Shown: positions 1 through 12,285, numbered from the stretch's first letter. The stretch: DNA of 64,000 nt from Streptosporangium pseudovulgare (GCF_014648055.1 NZ_BMQJ01000012.1:190531-254530), one strand, 5' to 3'. Notes: generated from the sequence alone by a model not told the origin. Program-made: numbers and translations.

Positions 1-1
1 G

Positions 2-3100
<3,099 letters not shown>

Positions 3101-3103
3101 TCG

Positions 3104-3736
3104 ATGTCCGACCGGGCGAAGATCCTCCTGGTTGACGACCGGGAAGAGAACCTGATCGCGCTCGAGGCCATCCTCAGCTCACTCGACCTCGTGCCCGTCC
3201 GAGCGAGATCGGGCGAGGAGGCGCTGAAGGCTCTGCTCAACACGGAGTTCGCGCTCATCCTCCTGGACGTCCGCATGCCCGGCATGGACGGGTTCGAGAC
3301 CGCCTCCCACATCAAGCGGCGCGAACGCACCCGTAACATCCCGATCATCTTCCTGACCGTCGTCGACAGCGCCCCCGACTACGCCTTCCGCAGCTACGCC
3401 GCCGGTGCCGTCGACTACCTCACCAAGCCGTTCGATCCGTGGGTGCTGCGGGCGAAGGTCGCGGTGTTCGTCGAGCTCTACAACATGAACCGCCGCCTGG
3501 CCGAGCAGGCGTCCATGCTCCGCGACCGGCTCGCCGGCGAACTGCCCCCGGGTGACGCCGCCGACCAGGCGGCCGTGCTCCCGGAGCTGTCGAGGCGTCT
3601 GGCCGCGGTGGAGGACGAGTTCATCCGGGTCGGCGAGCTGGCCCGCAAAACCGGCGACCCCAGCCTCACCGGCGCGCTGGCCGACCTCTCCCACCGCCTG
3701 GACCACCTCCGCGCCGGCCTCGACGCGCTCTCCTGA
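3104..3736 (+). CDS. osaB: Response regulator without DNA-binding domain, OsaB-like
   Basis: This 210-residue protein has an N-terminal receiver domain (residues 5-125) with the acidic pair D11-D12, phospho-acceptor D55 in LILLDVRMPGMDG and the conserved KPFD lysine loop. The rest (about 130-210) is helical and charged, probably a coiled coil, with no helix-turn-helix, so output is likely protein-protein. The gene starts 3 nt after the hybrid kinase and must be translated from the same message. The arrangement matches OsaB of Streptomyces, a response regulator needed for osmoadaptation that lacks a DNA-binding domain. The receiver call is secure; the symbol is an inference from organisation. 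Confidence 0.85.
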   Translation: MSDRAKILLVDDREENLIALEAILSSLDLVPVRARSGEEALKALLNTEFALILLDVRMPGMDGFETASHIKRRERTRNIPIIFLTVVDSAPDYAFRSYAAGAVDYLTKPFDPWVLRAKVAVFVELYNMNRRLAEQASMLRDRLAGELPPGDAADQAAVLPELSRRLAAVEDEFIRVGELARKTGDPSLTGALADLSHRLDHLRAGLDALS

Positions 3737-3838
3737 CCCCCTGAGCACGTCCCGCCTCCATAACCAGACCGAAGCCGTTCACATCGCAGGGGTTTCCCTA
3801 GGCATGGACGGGTCGGTGGTTGGTGGGTGTTCCGGTCT

Positions 3839-4269
3839 TTCAGGCTGGGGCTTTTCCTGCTTGGGGGGCGGTTCCCCGGGTTTGGGTGGGTCGGTGGTCG
3901 CCGGGCCGGTCGTTTGTGCGCGCTGCGGTGGGTGGGTGTTCCGGCCGGCGCTGTGGTTGCTGTCTGGTTCCGGCCGGCCTTCGGCCTGGTCTCGGGCGCG
4001 GTGGTTTCTGGCGTTTTGAAGCCGGCCGGAACACCCACCCACCTCCGCGCCATGACTTGCCCGGCCGTACGGCCCGCTCGCCGTAGCTGCTCCCTTTCTG
4101 CCGGCCCACGGTCCCCGCCGATGCTGAAGCGTTCCTGCTTCTCCGTCCGGGGCGGGTCGCCGTAGCCTTGCGGCCACACTGGCGGGGGAGAGCGCAGGGC
4201 CGGGCGCCGTAGCTTCTCCCTTTCGGACCGCTCATGGCCCTCGCCTCTTTCCTTCGAGCAGGAACCCGG
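3839..4269 (-). repeat. 431-bp inverted repeat, left copy
   Basis: Read on the minus strand, this stretch matches 5329-5759 over its full 431 bp with no gaps and about a dozen mismatches (about 97% identity). Seven of the mismatches cluster near 3870-3910. The two copies frame the MerR gene in opposite orientations. Each copy contains a 23-bp perfect inverted repeat (3927-3949 with 4021-4043, here separated by 71 nt) and two near-identical direct repeats around GCCGTAGCTTCTCCCTTT and GCCGTAGCTGCTCCCTTT. The differences between copies change amino acids in all three forward frames, so it does not look protein-coding. With its flanks this is the whole gene-free stretch 3737-4348. Confidence 0.9.
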
Positions 4270-4348
4270 GTCTTCTAGGGCCCCTCCGGGGAGCAGGAAC
4301 ACGGGTCTCCCACGGTCCTATGGTGGGGCGGCTGCGACGACGGACCGC

Positions 4349-5125
4349 TCAGTGGGCGGTGGTCCGTGCGCGTTCCAGATACGCCAGGAGTTCGACCATC
4401 TTCTCGGTCGGCCAGGGCAGGCGGGCACTGAGCTGGTCGCGATGCTCCTGCCACATTCGCCGAGCCGCCGCCTTGGTCTGTTCTCCCCTGGCGTCTTCGG
4501 CGTGGAAGGGCGTGGCCAGCTCGTCCCAGCGCCGGACGAGTTCCTGCACCTGCGGATCGTCGGCAGGGGTGCCGTCCTGTACGTGCCTGAGGAGTTGCTC
4601 GACCAGCTCGATGAAGTGGGTCTTGGCCTCCTCGACGGCCTCGGCGCCCAGCTCGCCGCGGCGACGGGCGAGTTCATCGCGTTGCTCTTGCGTGAAGTAG
4701 GTCTCCAGCATCGAGATCATCTCCAAGGTCGTCATGAATTGGTCCGGATCGGGCATCGACGCCTCGTCGAGCTGTCGCAGCAACCCATGAATCTGTTCGA
4801 TCAGCTGTTGAATCTGTTCCGCCTGGAACGTCAGCTGCCGCAGCTGGGTTCTCAGGAGAGTCCGCATCGCCGCCGGGTTCTCCGGCGAGGACGCGAGCAC
4901 CTCCTTGATCTCATCAAGCGGCATGCCCAGCGCACGCAGCGACCGCACCCGGTACAGCCGCCGCAGGTCAGCCGCGGTGTACCGGCGATGGCCGGACGCG
5001 GTGCGCTCGCCGGATCGCAGCACACCGATCTCGTCGTAGTGCCGCAGCGTGCGCACTGTGACCCCGCTGGCCCGAGCCAGCTCACCGATGCTCCACCAGC
5101 GCGCGGTGGCGTCTTCCCCGATCAC
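4349..5125 (-). CDS. MerR-family transcriptional activator, TipA-like
   Basis: The 258-residue product has an N-terminal MerR winged helix (WWSIGELARASGVTVRTLRH, then a YDEIGVL wing), a dimerisation helix (about 80-120) and a C-terminal TipAS-type domain (about 130-250) with TYFTQEQRDELARRR and a conserved RRWDEL segment. TipAS domains bind thiopeptides and other ligands, so a drug-responsive, self-activating regulator is likely. The GTG start is fixed by a promoter with a 19-bp spacer just upstream (5133-5163) that places the transcript start at the GTG. No target gene is adjacent; the gene sits alone between the two 431-bp inverted repeats. Codon use is somewhat less GC-rich than in its neighbours, which may indicate acquisition. 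Confidence 0.9.
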   Translation of the reverse strand: MIGEDATARWWSIGELARASGVTVRTLRHYDEIGVLRSGERTASGHRRYTAADLRRLYRVRSLRALGMPLDEIKEVLASSPENPAAMRTLLRTQLRQLTFQAEQIQQLIEQIHGLLRQLDEASMPDPDQFMTTLEMISMLETYFTQEQRDELARRRGELGAEAVEEAKTHFIELVEQLLRHVQDGTPADDPQVQELVRRWDELATPFHAEDARGEQTKAAARRMWQEHRDQLSARLPWPTEKMVELLAYLERARTTAH

Positions 5126-5163
5126 GTCAGCAACGCTAGGACCTCACGCGACGAGAGGTTCAA
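5126..5163 (-). promoter_or_regulatory. TipA-type promoter and operator of the merR gene
   Basis: On the minus strand, -35 TTGAAC (5158-5163) and -10 TAGCGT (5133-5138) are separated by 19 bp, the long spacer typical of MerR-activated promoters. The spacer holds a dyad, ACCTC facing GAGGT (5141-5145 and 5155-5159). From memory, the Streptomyces tipA promoter has a very similar spacer and -10. Transcription would start at about the GTG codon, giving a leaderless message. Confidence 0.75.
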
Positions 5164-5328
5164 GCCCGACCTTTCGCCTGCTCCCACCTCTTGCTTCCTC
5201 GCCCCTCGGATTTCTTCCCTTGAAATGGTCGACCCGGCCCCTGATTCCACCGCTCACACGTACTTCACCAGCGCCCTGGCTCACATCCTCTTTGCCGGCG
5301 GTGCGGGCCGTAGAGGACCGTGGGAGGT

Positions 5329-5759
5329 CCGGGTTCCTGCTCGAAGGAAAGAGGCGAGGGCCATGAGCGGTCCGAAAGGGAGAAGCTACGGCGCCCGGCC
5401 CTGCGCTCTCCCCCGCCAGTGTGGCCGCAAGGCTACGGCGACCCGCCCCGGACGGAGAAGCAGGAACGCTTCAGCATCGGCGGGGACCGTGGGCCGGCAG
5501 AAAGGGAGCAGCTACGGCGAGCAGGCCGTACGGCCGGGCAAGTCATGGCGCGGAGGTGGGTGGGTGTTCCGGCCGGCTTCAAAACGCCAGAAACCACCGC
5601 GCCCGAGGCCAGGCCGAAGGCCGGTCGGAACCAGACAGCAACCACAGCGCCGGCCGGAACACCCACCCACCGCAGCGCGAACCCCCGACCAGCCCGGCAA
5701 CCACCAACCCACCCAAACCCGGGGAACCACCCCCCAAGCGGGAAAAGCCCCAGCCTGAA
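5329..5759 (+). repeat. 431-bp inverted repeat, right copy
   Basis: This is the plus-strand copy of the repeat at 3839-4269. Homology starts abruptly at CCGGGTTCCTGCTCGAAGG and stops after CAGCCTGAA. The left flank carries extra sequence between 4270 and about 4315 before similarity briefly resumes (AGGACCGTGGGA near 5314-5325). The repeat ends 45 bp before the stop codon of the NYN gene. The stretch 5164-5328 between the merR promoter and this repeat shows nothing recognisable. Confidence 0.9.
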
Positions 5760-5804
5760 CGGCCGCACGGGCCGGGCTTCGCGATGCGGACCGTTGTGCC
5801 CGCG

Positions 5805-7502
5805 CTAGCGGCGGGCGCGTTCGAGGGCGTCCCAGAAGCCTCGGCGGAGGGCGTGGCGGACCTCGTCGTGGAGGAGGAAGTCGATCGGCAGGGAGGAGCC
5901 CTGAAGGAGACGTGCCTCAAGGTCGGAGGGCATCCGAGGCTTGCGGGCCAGCACGGCCTCCAGCCACAGAGCGGGGGCGTCCTTGGCGACGGACTCGCCG
6001 AAGTCGTAACCCTCCTTGTGCGCGGCCTTGACCGCGTCGGCGAGGGTGGTGGCGACGCCCGCGGGCATGCTCTGGATCGGCACCGGAGCCGCCTGGGGGC
6101 CGGTGTAGGCGGACTGGTAACCGGACATGCCTCCGGTCCCGTTCGACGTGTACGGCGAGACGGCGGGCAACGAGCTGGTCGGCCCGTTCGGGGTCGAGGC
6201 CGCCGGGAGCGAGGCCGGAGCGGGCGGGGAGGCCGGAGCCGGGGGCGGAGTGGCGGGAGCCTGTGGCTGGGGCGCCGTGGCGGGCGGGAGGGAAGAGGAG
6301 GACGGCTCCTGGGTGTAACCGGAGTAGGACGGCGGTGCGGGCTGGGAGGTCTGGGCGTGGCTCGCCCGGCTCCTCCTTTGCGGCAGGGGGGCGGGGGTCG
6401 GAGCGCCACCCATGCCGGTGTTCAGGCCGTCACCCGCGGCGCCGATGCCCTGGCCGCCGGCCGTCGCGCCGCCCGGCGTACCGGTGCTCAGACCGCTGCC
6501 CGCCGTACCACTGCTCTGCGCACCACTGTTCAGACCGCTGCCCGCCGTACCGGAACCGGGACCGGTGCCGAAGCCGCCGCCCGCAGTGCCGGGGTTCATG
6601 CCGCTGCTCGGTGTGGTGTCGTCCAGACCGGTCGTGCCGCCGCTCAGGCCGCCGGCCGGCGTACCGGACCCCAAGCCGCCTGTGCCGCCGCCCAAGCCGG
6701 TCGGACCGCCGTTCGGCGTACCGGAGCCCAGGCCGCTGCCCGCGCCGCTTGCGGCGAGTTCGCCGCCCAGAGCACCTGTGCCGCCGCCCGGACCGCCCGG
6801 ACCGCCCGTGCCGCTCATGGCGCCGTTCCGGCCGCCTGCGCCGCCGCTCAGACCCGCGCCGAGGCCGCCTGTGCCGCCGCTCAGCGAACCGTTGGTCAGG
6901 GGTACGGTGACCTGGCCGTTTCCGGCGGTGTGGTGGCCGTTGCCGCGGGCGGGCGAGTCGGCCGCGGCGCCGTTCAGGGTGACGTAGGGCCGCAGGTGGC
7001 CGGCGCCGATCTCGATGAGGTCGTCGCACTCCTGGCGCAGTGAGCGGGACACCGCCCAGCTCCCGTCGGCGCCGATGTGCACGACGGTGACGCGGACGCC
7101 GAGGTCCTGGGCGTCGCAGACGACCTGGGCGAGGTCCTCGTCACCGCTGACCACGACGGCGTCGCAGACCGCGTTGTTGCGGGCGAGCGTCATCAGGTCG
7201 CGGTGGACCTGGGCGTCGACGCCCTCCCGGCGGCCGGGGCGGATGCGCGACAGCCGCAGCTTGAGGCCGGGGATGTCGGCCAGCGTGTCGTGTTCGGGTG
7301 TGCGCCGGCCCTCGACGGTCGCCTCGTACCAGTAGCAGCGCAGCACGGGGAGCCCGGTGCGTTCCCGGCAGAGGGTGTTGAGGAGCTTCAGCAGGCCCGG
7401 GTAGTCCCAGGTGACGGCCTCGCGATGGCGGGTCCCATGCGCGGCCATAGCGCCGTCGGCCAGCAGGTAGCCAGCGTCCACGAACAGCGCGCAGCGATCC
7501 AC
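5805..7502 (-). CDS. NYN-domain (PIN-like) protein with long disordered linker
   Basis: The 565-residue protein opens with a NYN/LabA-like PIN-fold nuclease domain (residues 1-175). The acidic pocket is visible as D9 (LFVDAGYLL), D96 and D102 (GVDAQVHRD) and D121/D123 (VVSGDEDL). Proteins of this fold are metal-dependent RNases. About 300 residues of Gly/Ser/Thr/Pro-rich low-complexity sequence follow (about 180-480), including many GLxGGT and SGTAGSGL repeats, then a compact C-terminal helical domain (about 484-565). The GTG start has a GGAAGG ribosome site about 10 nt upstream. The RNase role is inferred from the fold; substrate and partners are unknown. The low-complexity region makes every other reading frame long as well. 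Confidence 0.85.
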   Translation of the reverse strand: MDRCALFVDAGYLLADGAMAAHGTRHREAVTWDYPGLLKLLNTLCRERTGLPVLRCYWYEATVEGRRTPEHDTLADIPGLKLRLSRIRPGRREGVDAQVHRDLMTLARNNAVCDAVVVSGDEDLAQVVCDAQDLGVRVTVVHIGADGSWAVSRSLRQECDDLIEIGAGHLRPYVTLNGAAADSPARGNGHHTAGNGQVTVPLTNGSLSGGTGGLGAGLSGGAGGRNGAMSGTGGPGGPGGGTGALGGELAASGAGSGLGSGTPNGGPTGLGGGTGGLGSGTPAGGLSGGTTGLDDTTPSSGMNPGTAGGGFGTGPGSGTAGSGLNSGAQSSGTAGSGLSTGTPGGATAGGQGIGAAGDGLNTGMGGAPTPAPLPQRRSRASHAQTSQPAPPSYSGYTQEPSSSSLPPATAPQPQAPATPPPAPASPPAPASLPAASTPNGPTSSLPAVSPYTSNGTGGMSGYQSAYTGPQAAPVPIQSMPAGVATTLADAVKAAHKEGYDFGESVAKDAPALWLEAVLARKPRMPSDLEARLLQGSSLPIDFLLHDEVRHALRRGFWDALERARR

Positions 7503-7760
7503 GCGACACCGCCCTTCCTACGTGGCCCGCCTTCGGCCTGAAAAGCCAGAAAGCACCCTGAGGGATCAGGCAGGCGGCCCTTCCTCAGGGTAATCAAGCA
7601 ACTGATCGTCTGAGGCTGAATCCCGGCGATTCGACCCGCGCCTGACCATACGCCAGTGTGTCCACGCAGACCGTACCAGTTTGTCCTGTTATTCAGGTCT
7701 TCCGTAACTGCCCGATTCACCCCGGCCCGTTCCGCCCGTGTCCGAATTCCCGTGCGCGGT

Positions 7761-8792
7761 TCACGGCCGGGGGAGACCGCTTCCCGCCCCCGGTGATCCG
7801 CCCGCCGTACGGGCGGACGGGTCTGCGGTGCACCGGTCCGCCGGGGATGGCGGGGACGGCGTGCCGGGTGGCGGAAAACCGGACTGCGGGCCCGGCGGCC
7901 CGCCCGCGGACGCCACCGTGAGCGCGGCGGCCAGGGTCGCCGTGGCGGTCAGCGCGACGGTCGCCGCGACGGCCGCGAGGGGTCGCCACCAGGAGCCGGG
8001 CACCCGCCACCGGCGGAGCCGCCCGCGCACGCCCCTCGCCCGTTCCAGCCCGGTGAGGTAGGCGGGGAACGCCGGGCCCGCGACGAGGGGGCCGACGGCC
8101 CGGCGCAGCGCCCGGCCGACGTCGGCCAGTTCCAGGAAGGCGGCGTGGCAGCCGGCGCAGCCGTCCATGTGCTCCTCCAGGGCCGCCGCGGCGCGCCGGT
8201 CGAGGTCCCCTCGCAGGTGAGCGGTCATCTTCCGGAGCGTGGGGCGGCAGCCGATCCCCAGGTCGCCGGCCAGGCGGGTACGGATGTACGCCTGGCGCAG
8301 CCCCTCCCTCGCGGTGCGGGCGAGCGCGGACGCGCCGTCGGGGGTCAGGCCCAGCAGGGGCGCGATCTCGGCCGGTCCGGCCCGCTCCGCTCCCGTGTGC
8401 CACAGGACGAGCCGCCAGCGTTCCGGCAGTGAGAAGAAGACGCGTGCCATCGGCGCGCGCTCCGGCCCGGCCAGGGCCGGGTCCGCCGGGAACGCCCCTC
8501 GGCCGGGCCGGCGCTCCCCTCGCCCGCGGTCGCGGATCGTCCGGCGGAGCGCGGCGAGCAGCCAGGGCCGGAAGGCCTCCCGCGGACCGCCGCCGTCCCT
8601 GACCAGCAGCAGGAGCGCGGTGAAGGTCTCCGCGACGGCGGTCTCGGCCTCGACGGGGTCGCGGACGAGGCGGCGCGCGAGGATCCGGGCCGCCGTGGCG
8701 TGCCGTTCGTACAGCGTGCCGTAGGCCGCGGCGTTCCCGCCCCGCGCCGCGGCCAGCAGGTCGGCGTCTCCTTGAGGCCCTACCGCGCTCAT
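7761..8792 (-). CDS. ECF-type sigma factor fused to zf-HC2 anti-sigma domain and membrane anchor
   Basis: The 343-residue protein begins with sigma-70 region 2 (about 9-85) and region 4 (about 115-175, with LPERWRLVLW and a helix-turn-helix). A putative anti-sigma zinc finger follows with H192, H208, C212 and C215 (EEHMDGCAGC), then one transmembrane helix (about 271-294) and a Pro/Gly-rich tail predicted outside. This is a sigma factor carrying its own membrane-bound inhibitor, a layout known in some actinobacterial ECF groups; release would require proteolysis or a conformational change. I chose the ATG at 8792 because GGAGGG lies 7 nt upstream; the frame is open further upstream without such a site. 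No separate anti-sigma gene is nearby. The target promoters are unknown. Confidence 0.8.
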   Translation of the reverse strand: MSAVGPQGDADLLAAARGGNAAAYGTLYERHATAARILARRLVRDPVEAETAVAETFTALLLLVRDGGGPREAFRPWLLAALRRTIRDRGRGERRPGRGAFPADPALAGPERAPMARVFFSLPERWRLVLWHTGAERAGPAEIAPLLGLTPDGASALARTAREGLRQAYIRTRLAGDLGIGCRPTLRKMTAHLRGDLDRRAAAALEEHMDGCAGCHAAFLELADVGRALRRAVGPLVAGPAFPAYLTGLERARGVRGRLRRWRVPGSWWRPLAAVAATVALTATATLAAALTVASAGGPPGPQSGFPPPGTPSPPSPADRCTADPSARTAGGSPGAGSGLPRP

Positions 8793-9011
8793 CGCGAACC
8801 CTCCGTTACTCTGAGTAGCAGTATCGGTGATTCCGCACTCGGGGTGATGGCTAAACCGGGACCGTCGTTTTGCCGGGGTCGCGGCCCGGGTAAAGCCGGC
8901 CCCGGAGGCGCGGAGACCGGGCACGGCTCAGCGGCGGCCAGGCGGGGGCGGCGGAGCGGGCGGGGACGGAGCGTGAAGCGGGGCGGGAGCGGCGCGCCGG
9001 GGATACCGCCC

Positions 9012-9017
9012 TAACCT
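9012..9017 (+). promoter_or_regulatory. -10 box of pyrE, leaderless type
   Basis: TAACCT lies 7 nt before the pyrE ATG and there is no Shine-Dalgarno sequence. The transcript is therefore expected to start at the AUG. No convincing -35 is seen. Confidence 0.5.
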
Positions 9018-9024
9018 TGTTGCC

Positions 9025-9561
9025 ATGAGCGATCGTGAGAGCCTGCTGGCCGAGATCAAGAGCAAGGGTGTCGTGCACGGCAAGGTCGTGCTGTCCTCCG
9101 GCAAGGAGGCGGACTTCTACGTGGACATGCGGAAGGTGACCCTGGACGGGCAGGCGGCTCCGCTGGTGGGCCGGGTCATGCTGGACCTCACCGAGGACCT
9201 CGACTACGACGCGGTGGGCGGGCTCACCCTGGGGGCCGACCCGGTCGCGGCGGCCATGCTGCACGCGGCGGCGGCCCGGGGCCGCAAACTCGACGCGTTC
9301 GTGGTGCGCAAGGCGCAGAAGGTCCACGGGCTGCAGCGCAGGATCGAGGGCCCGGACGTCGCGGGGCGGCGGGTGCTGGCGGTGGAGGACACCTCCACGA
9401 CGGGCGGGTCCGCGCTGACCGCGGTGGAGGCGCTGCGCGAGGCGGGCGCCGAGGTGGTGGCGGTGGCCGTGGTCGTGGACCGGGGCGCGGCGGCGGCGGT
9501 CGCCGAGGCGGGCCTGCCGTACCGGAGCGCCTACGGCCTGGAGGAGCTCGACCTGGCCTGA
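9025..9561 (+). CDS. pyrE: Orotate phosphoribosyltransferase
   Basis: This 178-residue enzyme converts orotate and PRPP to orotidine 5'-phosphate in pyrimidine synthesis. The PRPP-binding motif is visible as RVLAVEDTSTTGGS (about residues 115-128), and the flexible catalytic loop as VVRKAQKVHG with its lysines (about 92-101). Residues 20-45 carry the VLSSGKEADFYVDMRKVTL signature of the family. Length is normal for the short bacterial form. The gene stands alone, convergent with dedA, and a strong bidirectional hairpin follows it. A TANNNT box 7 nt before the ATG suggests a leaderless message. Confidence 0.95.
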   Translation: MSDRESLLAEIKSKGVVHGKVVLSSGKEADFYVDMRKVTLDGQAAPLVGRVMLDLTEDLDYDAVGGLTLGADPVAAAMLHAAAARGRKLDAFVVRKAQKVHGLQRRIEGPDVAGRRVLAVEDTSTTGGSALTAVEALREAGAEVVAVAVVVDRGAAAAVAEAGLPYRSAYGLEELDLA

Positions 9562-9578
9562 GAGCGGCGCCCCGGCTC

Positions 9579-9611
9579 GTCACCACCGTGCCTCACTCGC
9601 ATGGTGGTGAC
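9579..9611. terminator. Bidirectional terminator between pyrE and dedA
   Basis: A 13-bp stem (9579-9591 with 9599-9611, one G-T pair) encloses the 7-nt loop CTCACTC. It lies between convergent genes and can serve both. Confidence 0.7.
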
Positions 9612-9643
9612 CCCGCGTCACCGCCGGGCGTCGTCCCGCGCGG

Positions 9644-10453
9644 TCACCACTGGCCGTCGCCCCACGGGGCGGACGTGTCGCGGTGGTGCCTGCCCCGGGG
9701 GCGGGCGACGCCGGCCTCGCCCTGCTGACCCGGGACGCCCGGCACATCCGGAGCACCGGGGACGCCCGTGCCGCCCTGAGCGCCGGGGGCGGCCGGACCG
9801 CCGGGTCCACCGCCCCTGCGGCTCTTCACGATCTCCAGGATGATCGGGATGATCGAGATCAGGATGACGACCAGGGCGCCCGGCAGGATGTACTTGTCGA
9901 TGTCGGGCACGGCCGAGCCGACCAGCCGGCCGAAGATCAGCATGCCGTCGGTCCAGATGATGCCGCCGATGCAGTTCCACAGGAAGAACCTCTTGCGGCT
10001 CATGCCGAGCATGCCGGCGACCGGGTTGAGGAACGTCCGGACGATGGGGATGAACCGGGCGAGCACCACCGCCCTGGCCGGGCCGAACTTCTGGAAGTAG
10101 TGCTCGGCCTTGTCGACGTACTCCTTCTTGAAGAGCCTGGAGTCGGGGCGGTCGAACATCCTTCGGCCGTAGGTGGCGCCGAGATGGTGCCCGAGCTGGG
10201 CGCCGGCGATGGCGCACAGGGGCGCCAGGACCAGCAGCAGGGGGAACGACAGAGGCTCAAGCCCCGGAATGGCGGTGGCGGCCTCGGCCGTGCTGAAGAT
10301 GCCCGCGGCGACCAGCAGCGAGTCGCCGGGCAGGAAGAAGCCGAGCAGCAGCCCGGTCTCGGCGAAGATGATGCCGAGCACGCCGGCCGTGGCGAACGGG
10401 CCGAGCAGTCCGAGCCACCACTTGGGGTCGAGGAGGTTGTGCAGGAGGTCCAT
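9644..10453 (-). CDS. DedA-family membrane protein
   Basis: This 269-residue integral membrane protein belongs to the DedA/SNARE-associated family, whose members flip or transport lipid carriers and affect envelope integrity. The family motifs are present: an N-terminal ETGLLLGFFLPGDSLL re-entrant segment (about residues 31-46), GAQLGHHLGATYGRRMF in the middle, and FIPIVRTFLNPVAGM with the conserved arginine. Residues after about 215 are Gly/Pro/Arg-rich cytoplasmic tail, longer than in most relatives and probably disordered. The gene is divergent from fba and convergent with pyrE. Confidence 0.92.
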   Translation of the reverse strand: MDLLHNLLDPKWWLGLLGPFATAGVLGIIFAETGLLLGFFLPGDSLLVAAGIFSTAEAATAIPGLEPLSFPLLLVLAPLCAIAGAQLGHHLGATYGRRMFDRPDSRLFKKEYVDKAEHYFQKFGPARAVVLARFIPIVRTFLNPVAGMLGMSRKRFFLWNCIGGIIWTDGMLIFGRLVGSAVPDIDKYILPGALVVILISIIPIILEIVKSRRGGGPGGPAAPGAQGGTGVPGAPDVPGVPGQQGEAGVARPRGRHHRDTSAPWGDGQW

Positions 10454-10622
10454 CAGCGTGAAGCCTACCCCGCCGGGGATTACCGGCGAGGTCGTCTGGG
10501 CATGCGAAGGGACGGTGACGGAACTATCGGGCCGGACCAGGACCCTGGATACTGGCCAAGGGCCCGGTCCGCGCCGGGCCCCGCGCCAGCCGCCTTAAGC
10601 CGTCTCGTAGGGAGATGACACC

Positions 10623-11645
<1,023 letters not shown>

Positions 11646-11721
11646 TCCGCGGCGCCGGGGCGGTTCCCGGACGACGCGTGACGTGACGGCGCCGGAACGA
11701 CTCCCGGACGGCGCCCGGCGG

Positions 11722-11770
11722 CCGGGGAGCCGCTCCGGACGCCCGGCGCGGCGCCGGGGCGGCTCCCCGG
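11722..11770 (+). terminator. Terminator hairpin after fbaA
   Basis: A perfect 12-bp stem, CCGGGGAGCCGC (11722-11733) with GCGGCTCCCCGG (11759-11770), encloses a GC-rich 25-nt loop. There is no U-tract, as is usual in high-GC actinomycetes. Confidence 0.55.
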
Positions 11771-11829
11771 GCACGGACAACCGGGGGTCGTTCTTCGCCA
11801 GGACCGACGGAAGAGGTAGGACTGTCCCC

Positions 11830-12249
11830 ATGGAAACGCACGAGAACCTTCTCGCCGGCCCGCCGCCGACCCGGCTGCCGGACCTGCCCGAGGCCAGGGA
11901 GGCGCTGGAATCCGGCGTCCAGGCATCCGACGTCGCCGCGCGCTTCCCCGCCTACCCGGCGGCCTGGGCCACGCTCGCGGACGAGTACTTCGCGGGCGGC
12001 CACGCGGTGACGTCGTACGCGTTCGCGCGCACCGGCTACCACCGCGGCCTCGACCAGCTGCGCCGGGCGGGCTGGAAGGGCCACGGACCCGTCCCCTGGG
12101 AGCACGAGCCCAACCGGGGCTTCCTGCGCTGCCTGCACGCGCTGTGCCGGGCGGCCACGGCCATCGGGGAGAAGGACGAGGCCGAACGCTGCCTGCAGTT
12201 CCTGAAGGACGCGAGCCCCGAGGCGGCCGAGGTTCTCAGCGCCCGCTGA
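11830..12249 (+). CDS. DUF3151 family protein
   Basis: The 139-residue soluble protein matches the actinobacterial DUF3151 family, whose function is unknown. Recognisable features are the N-terminal [11 protein letters not shown] segment, a helical body ([33 protein letters not shown]) and the C-terminal [18 protein letters not shown] segment with two cysteines, ending in ERCLQFLKD. The family is commonly seen between fructose-bisphosphate aldolase and purA in actinobacteria, as here, but what that means is not known. The ATG lies behind GGAAGAGG. The gene is closed by a clean terminator. Confidence 0.88.
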   Translation: METHENLLAGPPPTRLPDLPEAREALESGVQASDVAARFPAYPAAWATLADEYFAGGHAVTSYAFARTGYHRGLDQLRRAGWKGHGPVPWEHEPNRGFLRCLHALCRAATAIGEKDEAERCLQFLKDASPEAAEVLSAR

Positions 12250-12256
12250 CGCCGGT

Positions 12257-12285
12257 GGATCTCCCGCCGGGAGGGCGGGAGATCC
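12257..12285 (+). terminator. Terminator after the DUF3151 gene
   Basis: A perfect 12-bp stem, GGATCTCCCGCC (12257-12268) with GGCGGGAGATCC (12274-12285), has a 5-nt loop. It separates the DUF3151 gene from the purA leader. Confidence 0.75.

Noticed and set aside
3779-4317. Several Arg/Pro-rich open frames in the left 431-bp repeat
   Set aside because: All frames are open because of high GC, and the differences from the other copy change residues in every frame, so there is no sign of coding selection.
4352-5758. A 468-codon open frame on the plus strand across the merR gene and right repeat
   Set aside because: It is the antisense of merR joined to the noncoding repeat; merR has a clear family match and promoter.
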